DNA from: Gammaproteobacteria bacterium
GTDB lineage: Bacteria > Pseudomonadota > Gammaproteobacteria > Pseudomonadales > Balneatricaceae
NCBI GenBank assembly: GCA_030748435.1
Contig: JASMLZ010000053.1
Span: 1 to 58,473 of the forward strand
Direction of reading: 5' to 3'
DNA length: 58,473 nt
The position numbers were made by a program, and so were the translations under genes. The notes under the pieces are model-generated. The model had not been told where the DNA came from and made no database searches. It saw only the letters and a program-made list of their open reading frames with translations. Positions 1-8,335 of this stretch are shown piece after piece; position 1 is the stretch's first letter; each line of letters opens with the position of its first letter.

Positions 1-1
1 G

Positions 2-490
2 GAGACTCGCCGTACGCAACCAGTACAGGGTGGCTCCGGTGATATTTGTATTGCTGGAGTTGGCAACCTGTTGACCAGTTTGGCGGGTTGCTGTCAGCCT
101 GTGCCAGGGGATGATATAGCCGGTTTTATTACCCTTAACCGTGGAGTTTCCGTGCACCGTCAGGATTGTCACAATATTATTAATCTGGCAGATAAGGAGC
201 AACATCGTATCATTAGTGTTGACTGGGCTGATCAGAAAGAGCAGACCTATCCTGTGGATATTGTGGTAGAGGCTTTTGATCGTGCTGGCTTGATCAGTGA
301 TGTGATTCTTATTCTGGGTCAGGAGAAGGTCAATATTTGCAGTATGAATACGGTAACTGACAGCAAGTCCAACTCGGCTACGATGAGTTTTACTATTGAT
401 ATCCCGCGGTTGGAATTGCTGGGTCGCATTATGGACAAGATAGGGCAGTTGGCTAATGTGTTGGATGTAAGGCGTCAAAAGGATGGCTGA
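2..490 (+). CDS. relA: RelA, (p)ppGpp synthetase, C-terminal part
   Basis: The frame is open from the window edge, so only the last 162 residues are present and the catalytic half lies outside. The visible part begins in the conserved-cysteine/zinc-finger region: it has the GCCQPVPGD block followed by GFITLNRGVSVHRQDC, typical of RelA/SpoT proteins. A C-terminal ACT (RRM-like) domain follows, from about the 80th visible residue. These regions sense uncharged tRNA on stalled ribosomes and control alarmone synthesis. RelA rather than SpoT is favoured by the mazG gene that follows, as in many Gammaproteobacteria. The stop overlaps the mazG start by 8 nt, so the two are probably co-transcribed and translationally coupled. 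Confidence 0.93.
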   Translation, partial: ETRRTQPVQGGSGDICIAGVGNLLTSLAGCCQPVPGDDIAGFITLNRGVSVHRQDCHNIINLADKEQHRIISVDWADQKEQTYPVDIVVEAFDRAGLISDVILILGQEKVNICSMNTVTDSKSNSATMSFTIDIPRLELLGRIMDKIGQLANVLDVRRQKDG

Positions 491-1274
491 TCAGGCTATG
501 CAACGGCTACTCGATATTATGCTGCAATTACGTGATCCAGAAACAGGCTGTCCCTGGGATTTAAAACAGGATTATCAATCGATTTTGCCCCATACTTTGG
601 AAGAAGCATACGAAGTAGCCGATGCCATTGAAAGTGGTGATCGCCAACAGTTGCGTGATGAACTTGGTGACCTGCTATTTCAAGTGGTGTTCTATTGTCA
701 GTTGGCGCAAGAAGAGGGGGCTTTTGAATTTGCCGATGTGGCTAACACCATGGCAGATAAACTACTGCGTCGTCACCCCCATGTGTTTGCTGATGCTACG
801 GCTGACGATAGTGCAGGCGCCTTGGCCAATTGGGAAGCAATCAAAGCTGGCGAGCGTCAGGCTAAGGCCCAATATTCTGTGCTTGATGATATTCCCCGTG
901 CGCTACCGGGCTTACAACGTGCTGCCAAGTTACAGCAACGGGCTGCTAATGTGGGCTTTGATTGGCCTGTGGTGGAGCAGGTGCTGCACAAGGTGGATGA
1001 GGAAGTAGAGGAGTTGCATAACGCTTTTGCTGATGGTGATATGGCCCATGTGCTGGAAGAACTTGGGGACCTGATGTTTGTGGCAGTGAATTTATCTCGC
1101 CACCTTAAGACCAGCCCCGAACAGGTTATGCGGGCGGCTAATGAAAAGTTTGAATTGCGCTTCCGGCATATGGAAGCAGCGCTGCAGGCGCAAGACAAGG
1201 ACTTGTCGGAGTTGGATCTTGAGGCTATGGAATTGGCCTGGCAACAAGCCAAACAGCAATTACATAACGCCTAG
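483..1274 (+). CDS. mazG: MazG, nucleoside triphosphate pyrophosphohydrolase
   Basis: At 263 residues it matches the usual length of the two-domain MazG. It hydrolyses (d)NTPs to monophosphate and pyrophosphate, which cleans up aberrant nucleotides and can affect alarmone levels. There are two tandem MazG folds: the N-terminal half has PWDLKQDYQS, EEAYEVADAI and ELGDLLFQVVF, and the C-terminal half has a second Mg-binding set, EEVEELHNA with EELGDLMFVAVNLSRH. The ATG at 483 overlaps the relA stop, which fits a relA-mazG operon linked to the stringent response. The family assignment is secure. Nothing is unusual in the protein. Confidence 0.97.
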   Translation: MADQAMQRLLDIMLQLRDPETGCPWDLKQDYQSILPHTLEEAYEVADAIESGDRQQLRDELGDLLFQVVFYCQLAQEEGAFEFADVANTMADKLLRRHPHVFADATADDSAGALANWEAIKAGERQAKAQYSVLDDIPRALPGLQRAAKLQQRAANVGFDWPVVEQVLHKVDEEVEELHNAFADGDMAHVLEELGDLMFVAVNLSRHLKTSPEQVMRAANEKFELRFRHMEAALQAQDKDLSELDLEAMELAWQQAKQQLHNA

Positions 1275-2202
<928 letters not shown>

Positions 2203-2213
2203 CCGAGCAGTCT

Positions 2214-2921
2214 ATGTCCAACCTGCTTGCCCTTGATACCTCTGGCAATAGTTGCAGTGTAGCCCTGTTATACCAACCTGCCGGGCAGGTTGGTCAGGTT
2301 GTTGCTCGGCATGAAGCAGCACAGCGTTCCCATACTCAACGCTTGTTGCCCATGATTGCAGAGGTTCTGCAAGAGGCTGGTATCAAACAGTCACAACTGG
2401 ATGCCATTGCCTATGGCCGTGGACCTGGTTCCTTTACGGGTATCCGTATCGCTGCAGGTGTCGCCCAGGGCTTGGCATTTGGCCTGGATATACCTTTAAT
2501 CCCGGTTTCGACGTTGGCGGCCATGGCCCTGCAAGCCCAACAAGCACACCCTGACTGTGTTTATTTATGTACTTTGGATGCGCGCATGAATGAAGTTTAT
2601 GCAGGCACCTATGGGGTTGATATGCAGGCACCGGATCTGGTCACCATACTAGCCCATGAACAGGTGCTGCCCCCGAGTCTGGTAGCTATACCTGAACAAC
2701 CATTTGTGGTTTGTGGTAGCGGTATGCAAGTAGCCGATTTTCCTGTTCATATTGTGGGTCAGGCACGCGCTTGTATGCCAGATATGGAACCAATGGCTCA
2801 ACATATGGTGGCTTTGGGTGTGGCTCAGTTGGCCCAAGACAAGGGCCAGTTGCCGGAACATGGCTTGCCCGTTTACTTGCGTGATGAAATCACTTGGCAA
2901 AAATTACCCCGTTATCAATAA
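2214..2921 (+). CDS. tsaB: TsaB, subunit of the tRNA t6A37 threonylcarbamoyl transferase
   Basis: TsaB is the catalytically inactive partner of TsaD. With TsaE it forms the complex that places threonylcarbamoyl on A37 of ANN-decoding tRNAs. The N-terminus LALDTSGNSCSVAL and the block GRGPGSFTGIRI (about residues 68-79) are family hallmarks of this ASKHA-fold protein. The length of 235 residues is normal. Its partner gene tsaE is also in this window (23902-24387), far away, as is common. The start ATG at 2214 is 11 nt after the adk stop. Confidence 0.95.
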   Translation: MSNLLALDTSGNSCSVALLYQPAGQVGQVVARHEAAQRSHTQRLLPMIAEVLQEAGIKQSQLDAIAYGRGPGSFTGIRIAAGVAQGLAFGLDIPLIPVSTLAAMALQAQQAHPDCVYLCTLDARMNEVYAGTYGVDMQAPDLVTILAHEQVLPPSLVAIPEQPFVVCGSGMQVADFPVHIVGQARACMPDMEPMAQHMVALGVAQLAQDKGQLPEHGLPVYLRDEITWQKLPRYQ

Positions 2922-2942
2922 GCCTATAGTTGCTTTATACTT

Positions 2943-2960
2943 GAGTACGCTTAAGTACTC
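2943..2960. repeat. Short inverted repeat between tsaB and uppP
   Basis: GAGTAC (2943-2948) and GTACTC (2955-2960) form a perfect 6-bp inverted repeat around a 6-nt centre. It is not followed by a T-run. It could be a weak hairpin or a protein-binding site between tsaB and uppP; the function is unknown. Confidence 0.35.
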
Positions 2961-3008
2961 TTATTAATGGCCTTGTCGCTGACTTGGCAAGTGCGAATTG
3001 AATATATT

Positions 3009-3809
3009 ATGGATTGGTTACAAGTCTCTATTATTGCCCTTATTCAAGGGGTGACAGAATTCTTACCTATTTCCAGCTCCGCTCATCTGCTCTTTCCCAG
3101 TTTGCTTTTTGGTTGGTCTGATCAGGGGCTGGCCTTTGATGTGGCGGTCCATCTGGGCAGTCTGTTAGCTGTATTATTTTATTTACGTCAGGATTTGTAT
3201 GCCCTGTGGCAGGGCACGTGGCAATGGTTATTGGGTAAGGGCTGGAACCAGCATGCCTATATGGCCCTGTTGCTGGTATTGGCTACTATTCCTGCTGTTA
3301 TAGCCGGGTTGGCTTTTAAAGGCTGGATTGAGGTGCATGCTCGCTCCCTATGGGTAGTGGCCATCACGACGATTGGTTTTGGCTTACTGTTAGGTTGGGC
3401 AGACTGGCGGGCCCGTTGCCAGCAGCAACTATCTCATATGGGCTGGCAGCATGCCTTGATTATTGGTTTGGCACAGGCTTTGGCACTAATACCGGGTACT
3501 TCACGTTCCGGCATTACCATGACTGCAGCTTTGGCTCTGGGCTATCAGCGTGAAGCGGCTGCCCGCTTTTCCTTTTTAATGTCCATTCCGGCGATATTGG
3601 CAGCCTCCTCGTTGATGCTGGTGGACCTTGGCCAGCAAGCTGCCGCTGTTGATTGGCAATCTATGTGTGCGGCTTTGCTGCTGTCGGCCGTTAGTGCCTG
3701 GCTGTGTATCGTCTTGTTTATGAAGATTATCAGCCGCATGGGCATGTGGCCCTTCGTAGTCTACCGTTTGCTTTTAGGTGCTGGTTTAATATGGCTGCTG
3801 GTCAACTAG
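3009..3809 (+). CDS. uppP: UppP (BacA), undecaprenyl-diphosphate phosphatase
   Basis: Inner-membrane enzyme that dephosphorylates undecaprenyl pyrophosphate to recycle the lipid carrier for peptidoglycan and O-antigen synthesis. The first catalytic motif is in GVTEFLPISSSAH and the second in PGTSRSGITM. The rest consists of multiple hydrophobic segments, as expected for this polytopic family, giving 266 residues. An in-frame ATG at 2967 would add 14 polar residues (MALSLTWQVRIEYI). The ATG at 3009 (MDWLQVSIIAL) fits the family start better, though its Shine-Dalgarno sequence is poor. The 3' end overlaps rsmJ by 19 nt. Confidence 0.94.
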   Translation: MDWLQVSIIALIQGVTEFLPISSSAHLLFPSLLFGWSDQGLAFDVAVHLGSLLAVLFYLRQDLYALWQGTWQWLLGKGWNQHAYMALLLVLATIPAVIAGLAFKGWIEVHARSLWVVAITTIGFGLLLGWADWRARCQQQLSHMGWQHALIIGLAQALALIPGTSRSGITMTAALALGYQREAAARFSFLMSIPAILAASSLMLVDLGQQAAAVDWQSMCAALLLSAVSAWLCIVLFMKIISRMGMWPFVVYRLLLGAGLIWLLVN

Positions 3810-4585
3810 AAAAGCTATCTGTATATAGCCGAGAAAGTGACCCTTTAGCCCAGCAATTGGCTATTGAGTTAGGTCTGCCTCTGGTAACAGATATGCCTGA
3901 CAGTGGTCTGGTACTAGCCTATGATGACTTGGGTTTGCATATATTTCCTGCCAATGGTCGCAGCGGTCCTGTTCGGGTTGATTATACGGCGGGTAAAAGC
4001 CGCCATCGCCGACTTTATGGTGGCGGTAAAGGGCAACAAATTGCCAAAGCTATTGGCGTGCAGGGTGCAATAAGACCACGCGTGCTGGATGTGACGGCAG
4101 GTTTGGGTGAAGATGCCTTTGTGCTGGCCAGTCTTGGTTGTCAGGTGCAGTTGGTAGAGCGACAGCCAATAGTGCGAGCTCTGTTAGCTGATGGTTTGTC
4201 TCGTTTACAGGCAGATAAAGATTTGGCTCAGCTTGGACGGCGACTGCAATTGTTGCCGGGTAATGCTGAACAAGTGATGCAGTGCTGGGTTGCTGAGCCG
4301 TTGCCGCAGGTGGTCTATCTGGATCCTATGTTTCCCCACACGGGCAAGTCGGCTCAGGTGAAGAAGGAGATGGCCTTGTTTCGCACACTAGTGGGGGCGG
4401 ATCTTGATGCTGATTTGCTCTTGGCTCCAGCGTTAGCGCTGGCCACCCATAGAGTGGTAGTCAAGCGTCCTCGACTGGCTCCGGTTTTGGCGGCACAGGA
4501 ACCCACTTATAAACTGACAGGCAAAGCCAACCGTTTTGATATTTATGTCAAGGCATCATTCAATGCCAATAGTCAAAGCTTTTAG
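3791..4585 (+). CDS. rsmJ: RsmJ, 16S rRNA (guanine-1516-N2)-methyltransferase
   Basis: SAM-dependent methyltransferase that modifies G1516 of 16S rRNA in the small-subunit decoding region. VLDVTAGLGEDAFVLASLG is the SAM-binding motif I, and YLDPMFPH is the RsmJ version of the catalytic N/D-P-P-F/Y motif, followed by KKEM, typical of the family. The chosen ATG at 3791 starts inside the last codons of uppP and gives 264 residues. The open frame extends further upstream, but only as antifamily sequence inside uppP. The overlap suggests translational coupling to uppP. Confidence 0.93.
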   Translation: MAAGQLEKLSVYSRESDPLAQQLAIELGLPLVTDMPDSGLVLAYDDLGLHIFPANGRSGPVRVDYTAGKSRHRRLYGGGKGQQIAKAIGVQGAIRPRVLDVTAGLGEDAFVLASLGCQVQLVERQPIVRALLADGLSRLQADKDLAQLGRRLQLLPGNAEQVMQCWVAEPLPQVVYLDPMFPHTGKSAQVKKEMALFRTLVGADLDADLLLAPALALATHRVVVKRPRLAPVLAAQEPTYKLTGKANRFDIYVKASFNANSQSF

Positions 4586-4597
4586 CTGCGGCGAGAT

Positions 4598-4816
4598 TTA
4601 ATAGTGTGGGGGCTTTTCATCGGCTGGTGGGGCAGTATGCCCAGCAGACATATGTTGGCGCATATTCTTCACTTGTTGCGCTAATAGTTCCAGACTGCGT
4701 TGCAAGCGGGCCATATCCAGCTGTTGCTGGCTTAGGCTGGCATTCAGGTTGTCTATGGTTTGTTCCTGAAAAGCGAGTTGTTCTTGCAGTTCAGTAATTG
4801 CTGGGTCTTGGGACAT
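4598..4816 (-). CDS. slyX: SlyX family protein
   Basis: A 72-residue cytosolic protein, almost entirely predicted coiled coil (heptad-like LQEQLAFQEQTIDNLNASLS, then LQRSLELLAQQV), ending in the characteristic PPHY. SlyX is widespread in Gammaproteobacteria and has no firmly established function. The gene runs convergent to rsmJ, with only 12 nt between the two stops. Its ATG is at 4816. The divergent gene beyond it encodes a cold-shock-domain membrane protein. Confidence 0.93.
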   Translation of the reverse strand: MSQDPAITELQEQLAFQEQTIDNLNASLSQQQLDMARLQRSLELLAQQVKNMRQHMSAGHTAPPADEKPPHY

Positions 4817-5042
4817 GCTATTGGTTACCTAAAAAGAAATCGACAGATTACTGACTAAAGTTTGATAACAGTGGCTTTTTTCGATAATCTACATCGATTG
4901 TACAGGCTATTGTTCTGACAGGGAAACTGCATTTTCGAGTTACCGGTGTCATCGCGTTTTTTGCCCTGAGGGATGAAGCTTTCAAAACGTAGCAAAGTGC
5001 AATATATAATAAATAACAAACTATAAGAGATTTTGAGTCAAA

Positions 5043-5480
5043 ATGAGAAAATTGCTGTTGTCCTATAGCTTTATTGTCAGCCTTTTGGCGGCAATAGCGA
5101 CACCTTATATTCTAGATAATGTTATTCCCGGAACTAATTTAACAAATCAGTTGCCTTTATCTATTGGTACATGTTTTGTATTGTTTTGGGTTGTCAGTTT
5201 GGTAGTTGGGGTTAAATTTGTGGCCCCTGGCGATGCTGAAGAAGCGACCTGGATTGAAGATGAAGACGACCCCAGCCGTGAGTCAGGAACGGTTAAATGG
5301 TTTAATGTAACCAAAGGATTTGGATTTATCACCCGCGATCAGGGAGATGATGTGTTTGTCCATTTTCGTTCTATCCGTGGCAAGGGGCATCGCTCTTTGT
5401 TGGAAGGCCAGCGGGTGCGCTTTGCAGTGACTGAAAGTGATAAAGGTATGCAGGCGGAAGATGTTTCAGTGGTCGGTTAG
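5043..5480 (+). CDS. Membrane-anchored cold-shock-domain protein
   Basis: A 145-residue protein in two parts. Residues about 4-25 and 38-58 are strongly hydrophobic and probably form two membrane helices. After an acidic linker ([11 protein letters not shown]), residues about 79-145 form a cold-shock domain with the two nucleic-acid-binding motifs KGFGFI and VFVHF. CSD proteins bind single-stranded RNA or DNA and melt secondary structure; tethering one to the inner membrane would place that activity at the cytoplasmic face. Similar fusions of two helices with a CSD exist in marine Gammaproteobacteria, but I know of no defined role. The gene is monocistronic, with a strong terminator directly downstream. 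Confidence 0.85.
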   Translation: MRKLLLSYSFIVSLLAAIATPYILDNVIPGTNLTNQLPLSIGTCFVLFWVVSLVVGVKFVAPGDAEEATWIEDEDDPSRESGTVKWFNVTKGFGFITRDQGDDVFVHFRSIRGKGHRSLLEGQRVRFAVTESDKGMQAEDVSVVG

Positions 5481-5500
5481 TCTGATTAGTTGAGGCTTGT

Positions 5501-5533
5501 AAAAACCACCTTTATAGGTGGTTTTTTATTTTT
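5501..5533 (+). terminator. Rho-independent terminator after the cold-shock-domain gene
   Basis: The stem AAAACCACC / GGTGGTTTT encloses a 6-nt loop (TTTATA) and runs into a T-rich tract (5522-5533). It lies 20 nt after the stop of the CSD gene and upstream of the initiator tRNA. Confidence 0.9.
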
Positions 5534-5595
5534 ACAAAAAGACAAATAATGATTGACAAAAATCTGGAAAATCAATAGTATACGCGTCTTGTTGA

Positions 5596-5647
<52 letters not shown>

Positions 5648-5672
<25 letters not shown>

Positions 5673-5724
5673 AATACATAAACCCTAGTGAACTTTCACT
5701 GCAGTTTTTTTATGCCTTCGGTTT
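5648..5724 (+). repeat. 77-bp direct repeat, copy 1 (tRNA tail plus terminator)
   Basis: This segment covers the T-arm and acceptor 3' strand of the initiator tRNA with its CCA and the downstream terminator. It recurs base for base at 5787-5863, offset by 139 bp. Weaker similarity continues 11 bases upstream of both copies. Confidence 0.92.
5687..5711 (+). terminator. Terminator after tRNA-fMet
   Basis: AGTGAA / TTCACT forms a short stem with a CT loop, followed by GCAG and seven T residues. The same structure recurs in the duplicated copy at 5826-5850. Confidence 0.75.
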
Positions 5725-5863
5725 ACGAGCCCGACAGCTCGTGCTCAGCTTTTTACCTTGTGCGGTCAAGACCGGCGAAGATCGTTGGTTCAAATCCGGC
5801 CCCCGCTACCAAATACATAAACCCTAGTGAACTTTCACTGCAGTTTTTTTATGCCTTCGGTTT
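5725..5863 (+). pseudogene. Decayed partial tandem copy of tRNA-fMet with its terminator
   Basis: The last 77 bp (5787-5863) are identical to the true tRNA's 3' end and terminator. The preceding ~60 bp (5725-5786) align only loosely with the tRNA's 5' half: a GTG..CAGCTT block and a CGAAG-ATCGTTGG block are recognisable, the D-loop GG is lost, and the anticodon stem-loop is replaced by a different palindrome around GGTCAAGACC. No 5' acceptor strand pairs with the intact 3' strand, so a functional cloverleaf is not expected. I infer a tandem duplication of the tRNA locus whose tail has been preserved by recency or gene conversion. A second terminator hairpin sits at 5826-5850. Confidence 0.7.
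5826..5850 (+). terminator. Duplicated terminator of the tRNA-fMet copy
   Basis: Exact copy of the hairpin and T-run at 5687-5711, in the second repeat unit. Confidence 0.7.
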
Positions 5864-5897
5864 GCTGCTCAAGTGATGCTTGATATTTATAACTGGC

Positions 5898-6107
5898 TCA
5901 GTCTTGTAATGCTTTGACAAGGTACTCAAGGCCATTGGTTTTGAGTTCCAGAGCCAGTTGCATATATTCACCAAGCTGGCCTTGGGGGAAACCTTGTCGA
6001 GCAAACCAAAGCAAATAGGTTTCTGGCAGATCGATTAGGTAGCGCTCTTGGTATTTGCCAAATGGCATTTTGGTTTTGGCGAGTTTGGACAGGTTCTCTG
6101 GTGTCAT
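5898..6107 (-). CDS. DUF3820 family protein
   Basis: A 69-residue protein with KMPFGKYQERYLIDLPETYLLWF, the core of the DUF3820 family. That family has been described as a putative quorum-sensing-regulated virulence factor family; its biochemical role is unknown. No signal peptide or membrane helix is visible. Its ATG at 6107 directly abuts the yaeQ stop at 6108, so it is the second gene of a two-gene operon. Confidence 0.88.
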   Translation of the reverse strand: MTPENLSKLAKTKMPFGKYQERYLIDLPETYLLWFARQGFPQGQLGEYMQLALELKTNGLEYLVKALQD

Positions 6108-6647
6108 TTATGCTTTCCAGCAGTCCAGTTGAATGCTGCAATTGCCAGTTGCACTGGATAGCCAGATCTCTTCATCCTGAATAGTTGCTTGAATAGTCAT
6201 GCTGCGTGCTGCCAGATCAGTCAATTGCTCCACTTGCCCAGCAGGCAGGTTATACACATGTAGGTTATCTATGCTGTGTACCTTGTTTTGCATTTGTTGC
6301 CACCAAATATCAGCGCTATTGCCGCTGTAGGTGTACAGATGCACGTTCTGGCTACGACCACAGGCTTTGCGTATGCGTTTTTCATCAGCCTGACCAAGTT
6401 CAATCCAGACCTCAATTTCATCACTCAAAGACAACTGCCATAAGTCAGGCTCATCATCGGTGCTCAAGCCTTTAGTGAAGCTAAGGTATTCATTGGCATG
6501 ACGGATAAACGCTAATATGCGCACCATCATGCGTTGTTCGTTCTCAGAGGGGTGGCGCGCTATGGTGAGATGGTGATTGGCATAATAGTGACGGTCCAGA
6601 TCAGAGATCTGTAGTTCTGCCTTGTGAATAGTGGCTTTCTGTGCCAT
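6108..6647 (-). CDS. yaeQ: YaeQ family protein
   Basis: A 179-residue cytosolic protein matching YaeQ along its length. It opens with MAQKATIHKAELQISDLDRHYYANHHLTIARHPSENEQRMMVR and has the DDEPDLWQL and WIELGQADEKRIRKAC blocks. YaeQ has a PD-(D/E)XK nuclease-like fold. It was once linked to suppression of rfaH defects, but its real function is unsettled. It is followed without gap by the DUF3820 gene. The ATG at 6647 is the only start that preserves the family N-terminus. Confidence 0.94.
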   Translation of the reverse strand: MAQKATIHKAELQISDLDRHYYANHHLTIARHPSENEQRMMVRILAFIRHANEYLSFTKGLSTDDEPDLWQLSLSDEIEVWIELGQADEKRIRKACGRSQNVHLYTYSGNSADIWWQQMQNKVHSIDNLHVYNLPAGQVEQLTDLAARSMTIQATIQDEEIWLSSATGNCSIQLDCWKA

Positions 6648-6918
6648 AGACTAAGCTCATTAGAAAAGCGTGACTATACCTGAAGGTAGTAAGAAAATCT
6701 TGGATTGGTTCAACTTAAGTGTAAATTATCCTGAAAACCTCAGTTGAACATCGGCTTTGCACTGAGCAATAAGGACTCAAAACAGGTTAGCGTTTTTGCC
6801 TTGACCTGCAGGGTGAATAGCAGCGCTGACCATGTTTATTGTATTGCCTTAGTTTAGACAAGATGTAAGCGATTAACTGAGGCTTTTGGGTTTGTGCGGG
6901 CAGTTTTTTATCTGGCAT
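6648..6918. other. Intergenic region between yaeQ and the eda terminator
   Basis: No gene is visible. GTTCAACT (6708-6715) and AGTTGAAC (6742-6749) form an 8-bp inverted repeat 26 nt apart, upstream of yaeQ. It may be an operator or part of a yaeQ promoter region, but there is no independent support. Confidence 0.35.
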
Positions 6919-6943
6919 AAAAAAAGCCCGTCCAGAGACGGGC
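6919..6943 (-). terminator. Terminator of the zwf-pgl-eda operon
   Basis: Read on the minus strand, GCCCGTC, the loop TCTG and GACGGGC are followed by seven T residues. It lies about 20 nt beyond the eda stop, so it ends the zwf-pgl-eda transcript. Confidence 0.92.
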
Positions 6944-6963
6944 AAAGTGAGCAATCGTTATAC

Positions 6964-7614
6964 TCATAGGAGATTCAAGTGGCTAGCCTCTTTCGCCAGA
7001 TTTTCAATACCAGCCCAGTCCTGCTTGGCAACCAGGTCATTAGGAGTCAGCCAGGTACCGCCTACGCACATAACGTTGGGCAATTGCAGGAACTCTGCAG
7101 CAGTACCGGGTTTGACGCCACCTGTAGGACAGAATTTAAGATTTGCCAAGGGGCCATAGAAGGCTTTTAGTAAATCCACACCGCCCACAACAACGGCTGG
7201 AAATAGCTTAAACCTCTCGTAACCGAGCTCCATGCCGGCCATGGCATCGCTTACGCTGGCAACCCCCGGCAAAAGGGGTATAGAAGCTTGCGCACCATAG
7301 GCCAAGAGGCGGGGCGTAGCACCGGGGCTAACAATAAAGTCAGCGCCAGCGTCGATGCAGGCTTCATATTGTTCGGGTGTTGTCACCGTGCCAGCGCCAA
7401 CAATGGCGTCGGGCAGGGCTTCACTAATTTGTTTAATGGCTTGCAGGCCATAGTCATTACGTAAAGTAATTTCCAGTACCTTAAGGCCGCCATTGACCAG
7501 TGCTGTGCATACTCCCAGAGCTTGTTCGGCATTATCCAGCTTGAGTACCGGAATAACCGGTGCTGCGGCGCAGATACTGTCGATACGTTGAGTGTGTTGT
7601 AACATGCGGCTCAT
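6964..7614 (-). CDS. eda: 2-keto-3-deoxy-6-phosphogluconate (KDPG/KHG) aldolase
   Basis: Class I aldolase that cleaves KDPG to pyruvate and glyceraldehyde-3-phosphate, the last step of the Entner-Doudoroff pathway. The LEITLRN block carries the catalytic Glu48 and the phosphate-binding Arg52, and RFKLFPA carries the Schiff-base Lys136. GAGTV and SPG are also in place. The open frame extends 36 codons upstream within pgl. The ATG at 7614, one base after the pgl stop, gives 216 residues, the normal family size. It is the last gene of zwf-pgl-eda. The dehydratase gene edd is not in this window. Confidence 0.96.
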   Translation of the reverse strand: MSRMLQHTQRIDSICAAAPVIPVLKLDNAEQALGVCTALVNGGLKVLEITLRNDYGLQAIKQISEALPDAIVGAGTVTTPEQYEACIDAGADFIVSPGATPRLLAYGAQASIPLLPGVASVSDAMAGMELGYERFKLFPAVVVGGVDLLKAFYGPLANLKFCPTGGVKPGTAAEFLQLPNVMCVGGTWLTPNDLVAKQDWAGIENLAKEASHLNLL

Positions 7615-7615
7615 C

Positions 7616-8335
7616 CTAGGCGCTCCAGTAGATGCTGATTGGTCGTTGGAGAAAGGCAAAGATTGGCATTTTACTTGGGCTGCGTAAATGCATTGCCTGT
7701 TGCAAAGTAGTGAGCTTGTCATTACCTACCAAATGCAGAAATTTATGTCTTGCCAGATGAATTTGTTGTCCTGTCCAGGTGATGCGCTGGGTGGGTTCAA
7801 CAGGTGCCCTAGTGGCGTTGCAGAGCAGTGGGTTGTCGGTTGCCATTGCATGGGCGAGATTTGGGCACTGGGGGAACAGCGAGGCGGTATGACCATCGTT
7901 ACCCATACCCAATATCATGACATCCACGGGGCGGGCAATAGCCTGTAACTGCTCGTGACAGGCTTGGCAGCCTTGGGTATTGCTGGCGGCACCATTGTAC
8001 ATGGGTATAAAGTTGGCGCTGGCGGCAGCATTTTGCAATAAATGGGCGCGCACCAGTGCGGCATTGCTGCCGACCTCGTGTTCGTCCACCCAGCGTTCGT
8101 CCACCAGAGTAATATCTACCCGTTGCCATTCTAAATCCTCTTGGCTTAAGGCCGCAAACATGGTTGTTGGTGTGCGGCCACCGGATACGGCAAGGCTGGC
8201 GCGCGGTCGGGTTGCCAAGGCCTGGCGCAGACACTCGGCCACTGCGTTGGCCAGATCTTGTGCCAACTCGATGGCGCTATCACCAGCATGCCATTGGGTG
8301 TGTTGAGGTAGATAGTCAGGCTTAGCAGTGCTCAT
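7616..8335 (-). CDS. pgl: 6-phosphogluconolactonase
   Basis: Hydrolyses 6-phosphogluconolactone made by Zwf to 6-phosphogluconate. The family signatures are visible: SGGRTP near the N-terminus (phosphate binding), DERWV, and GMGNDGHTASLFP around the catalytic histidine. The ATG at 8335 lies inside the last codons of zwf (14-nt overlap) and gives 239 residues. A TTG at 8350 is possible but less likely. The overlap indicates translational coupling with zwf, and a single base separates it from eda. Confidence 0.95.
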   Translation of the reverse strand: MSTAKPDYLPQHTQWHAGDSAIELAQDLANAVAECLRQALATRPRASLAVSGGRTPTTMFAALSQEDLEWQRVDITLVDERWVDEHEVGSNAALVRAHLLQNAAASANFIPMYNGAASNTQGCQACHEQLQAIARPVDVMILGMGNDGHTASLFPQCPNLAHAMATDNPLLCNATRAPVEPTQRITWTGQQIHLARHKFLHLVGNDKLTTLQQAMHLRSPSKMPIFAFLQRPISIYWSA

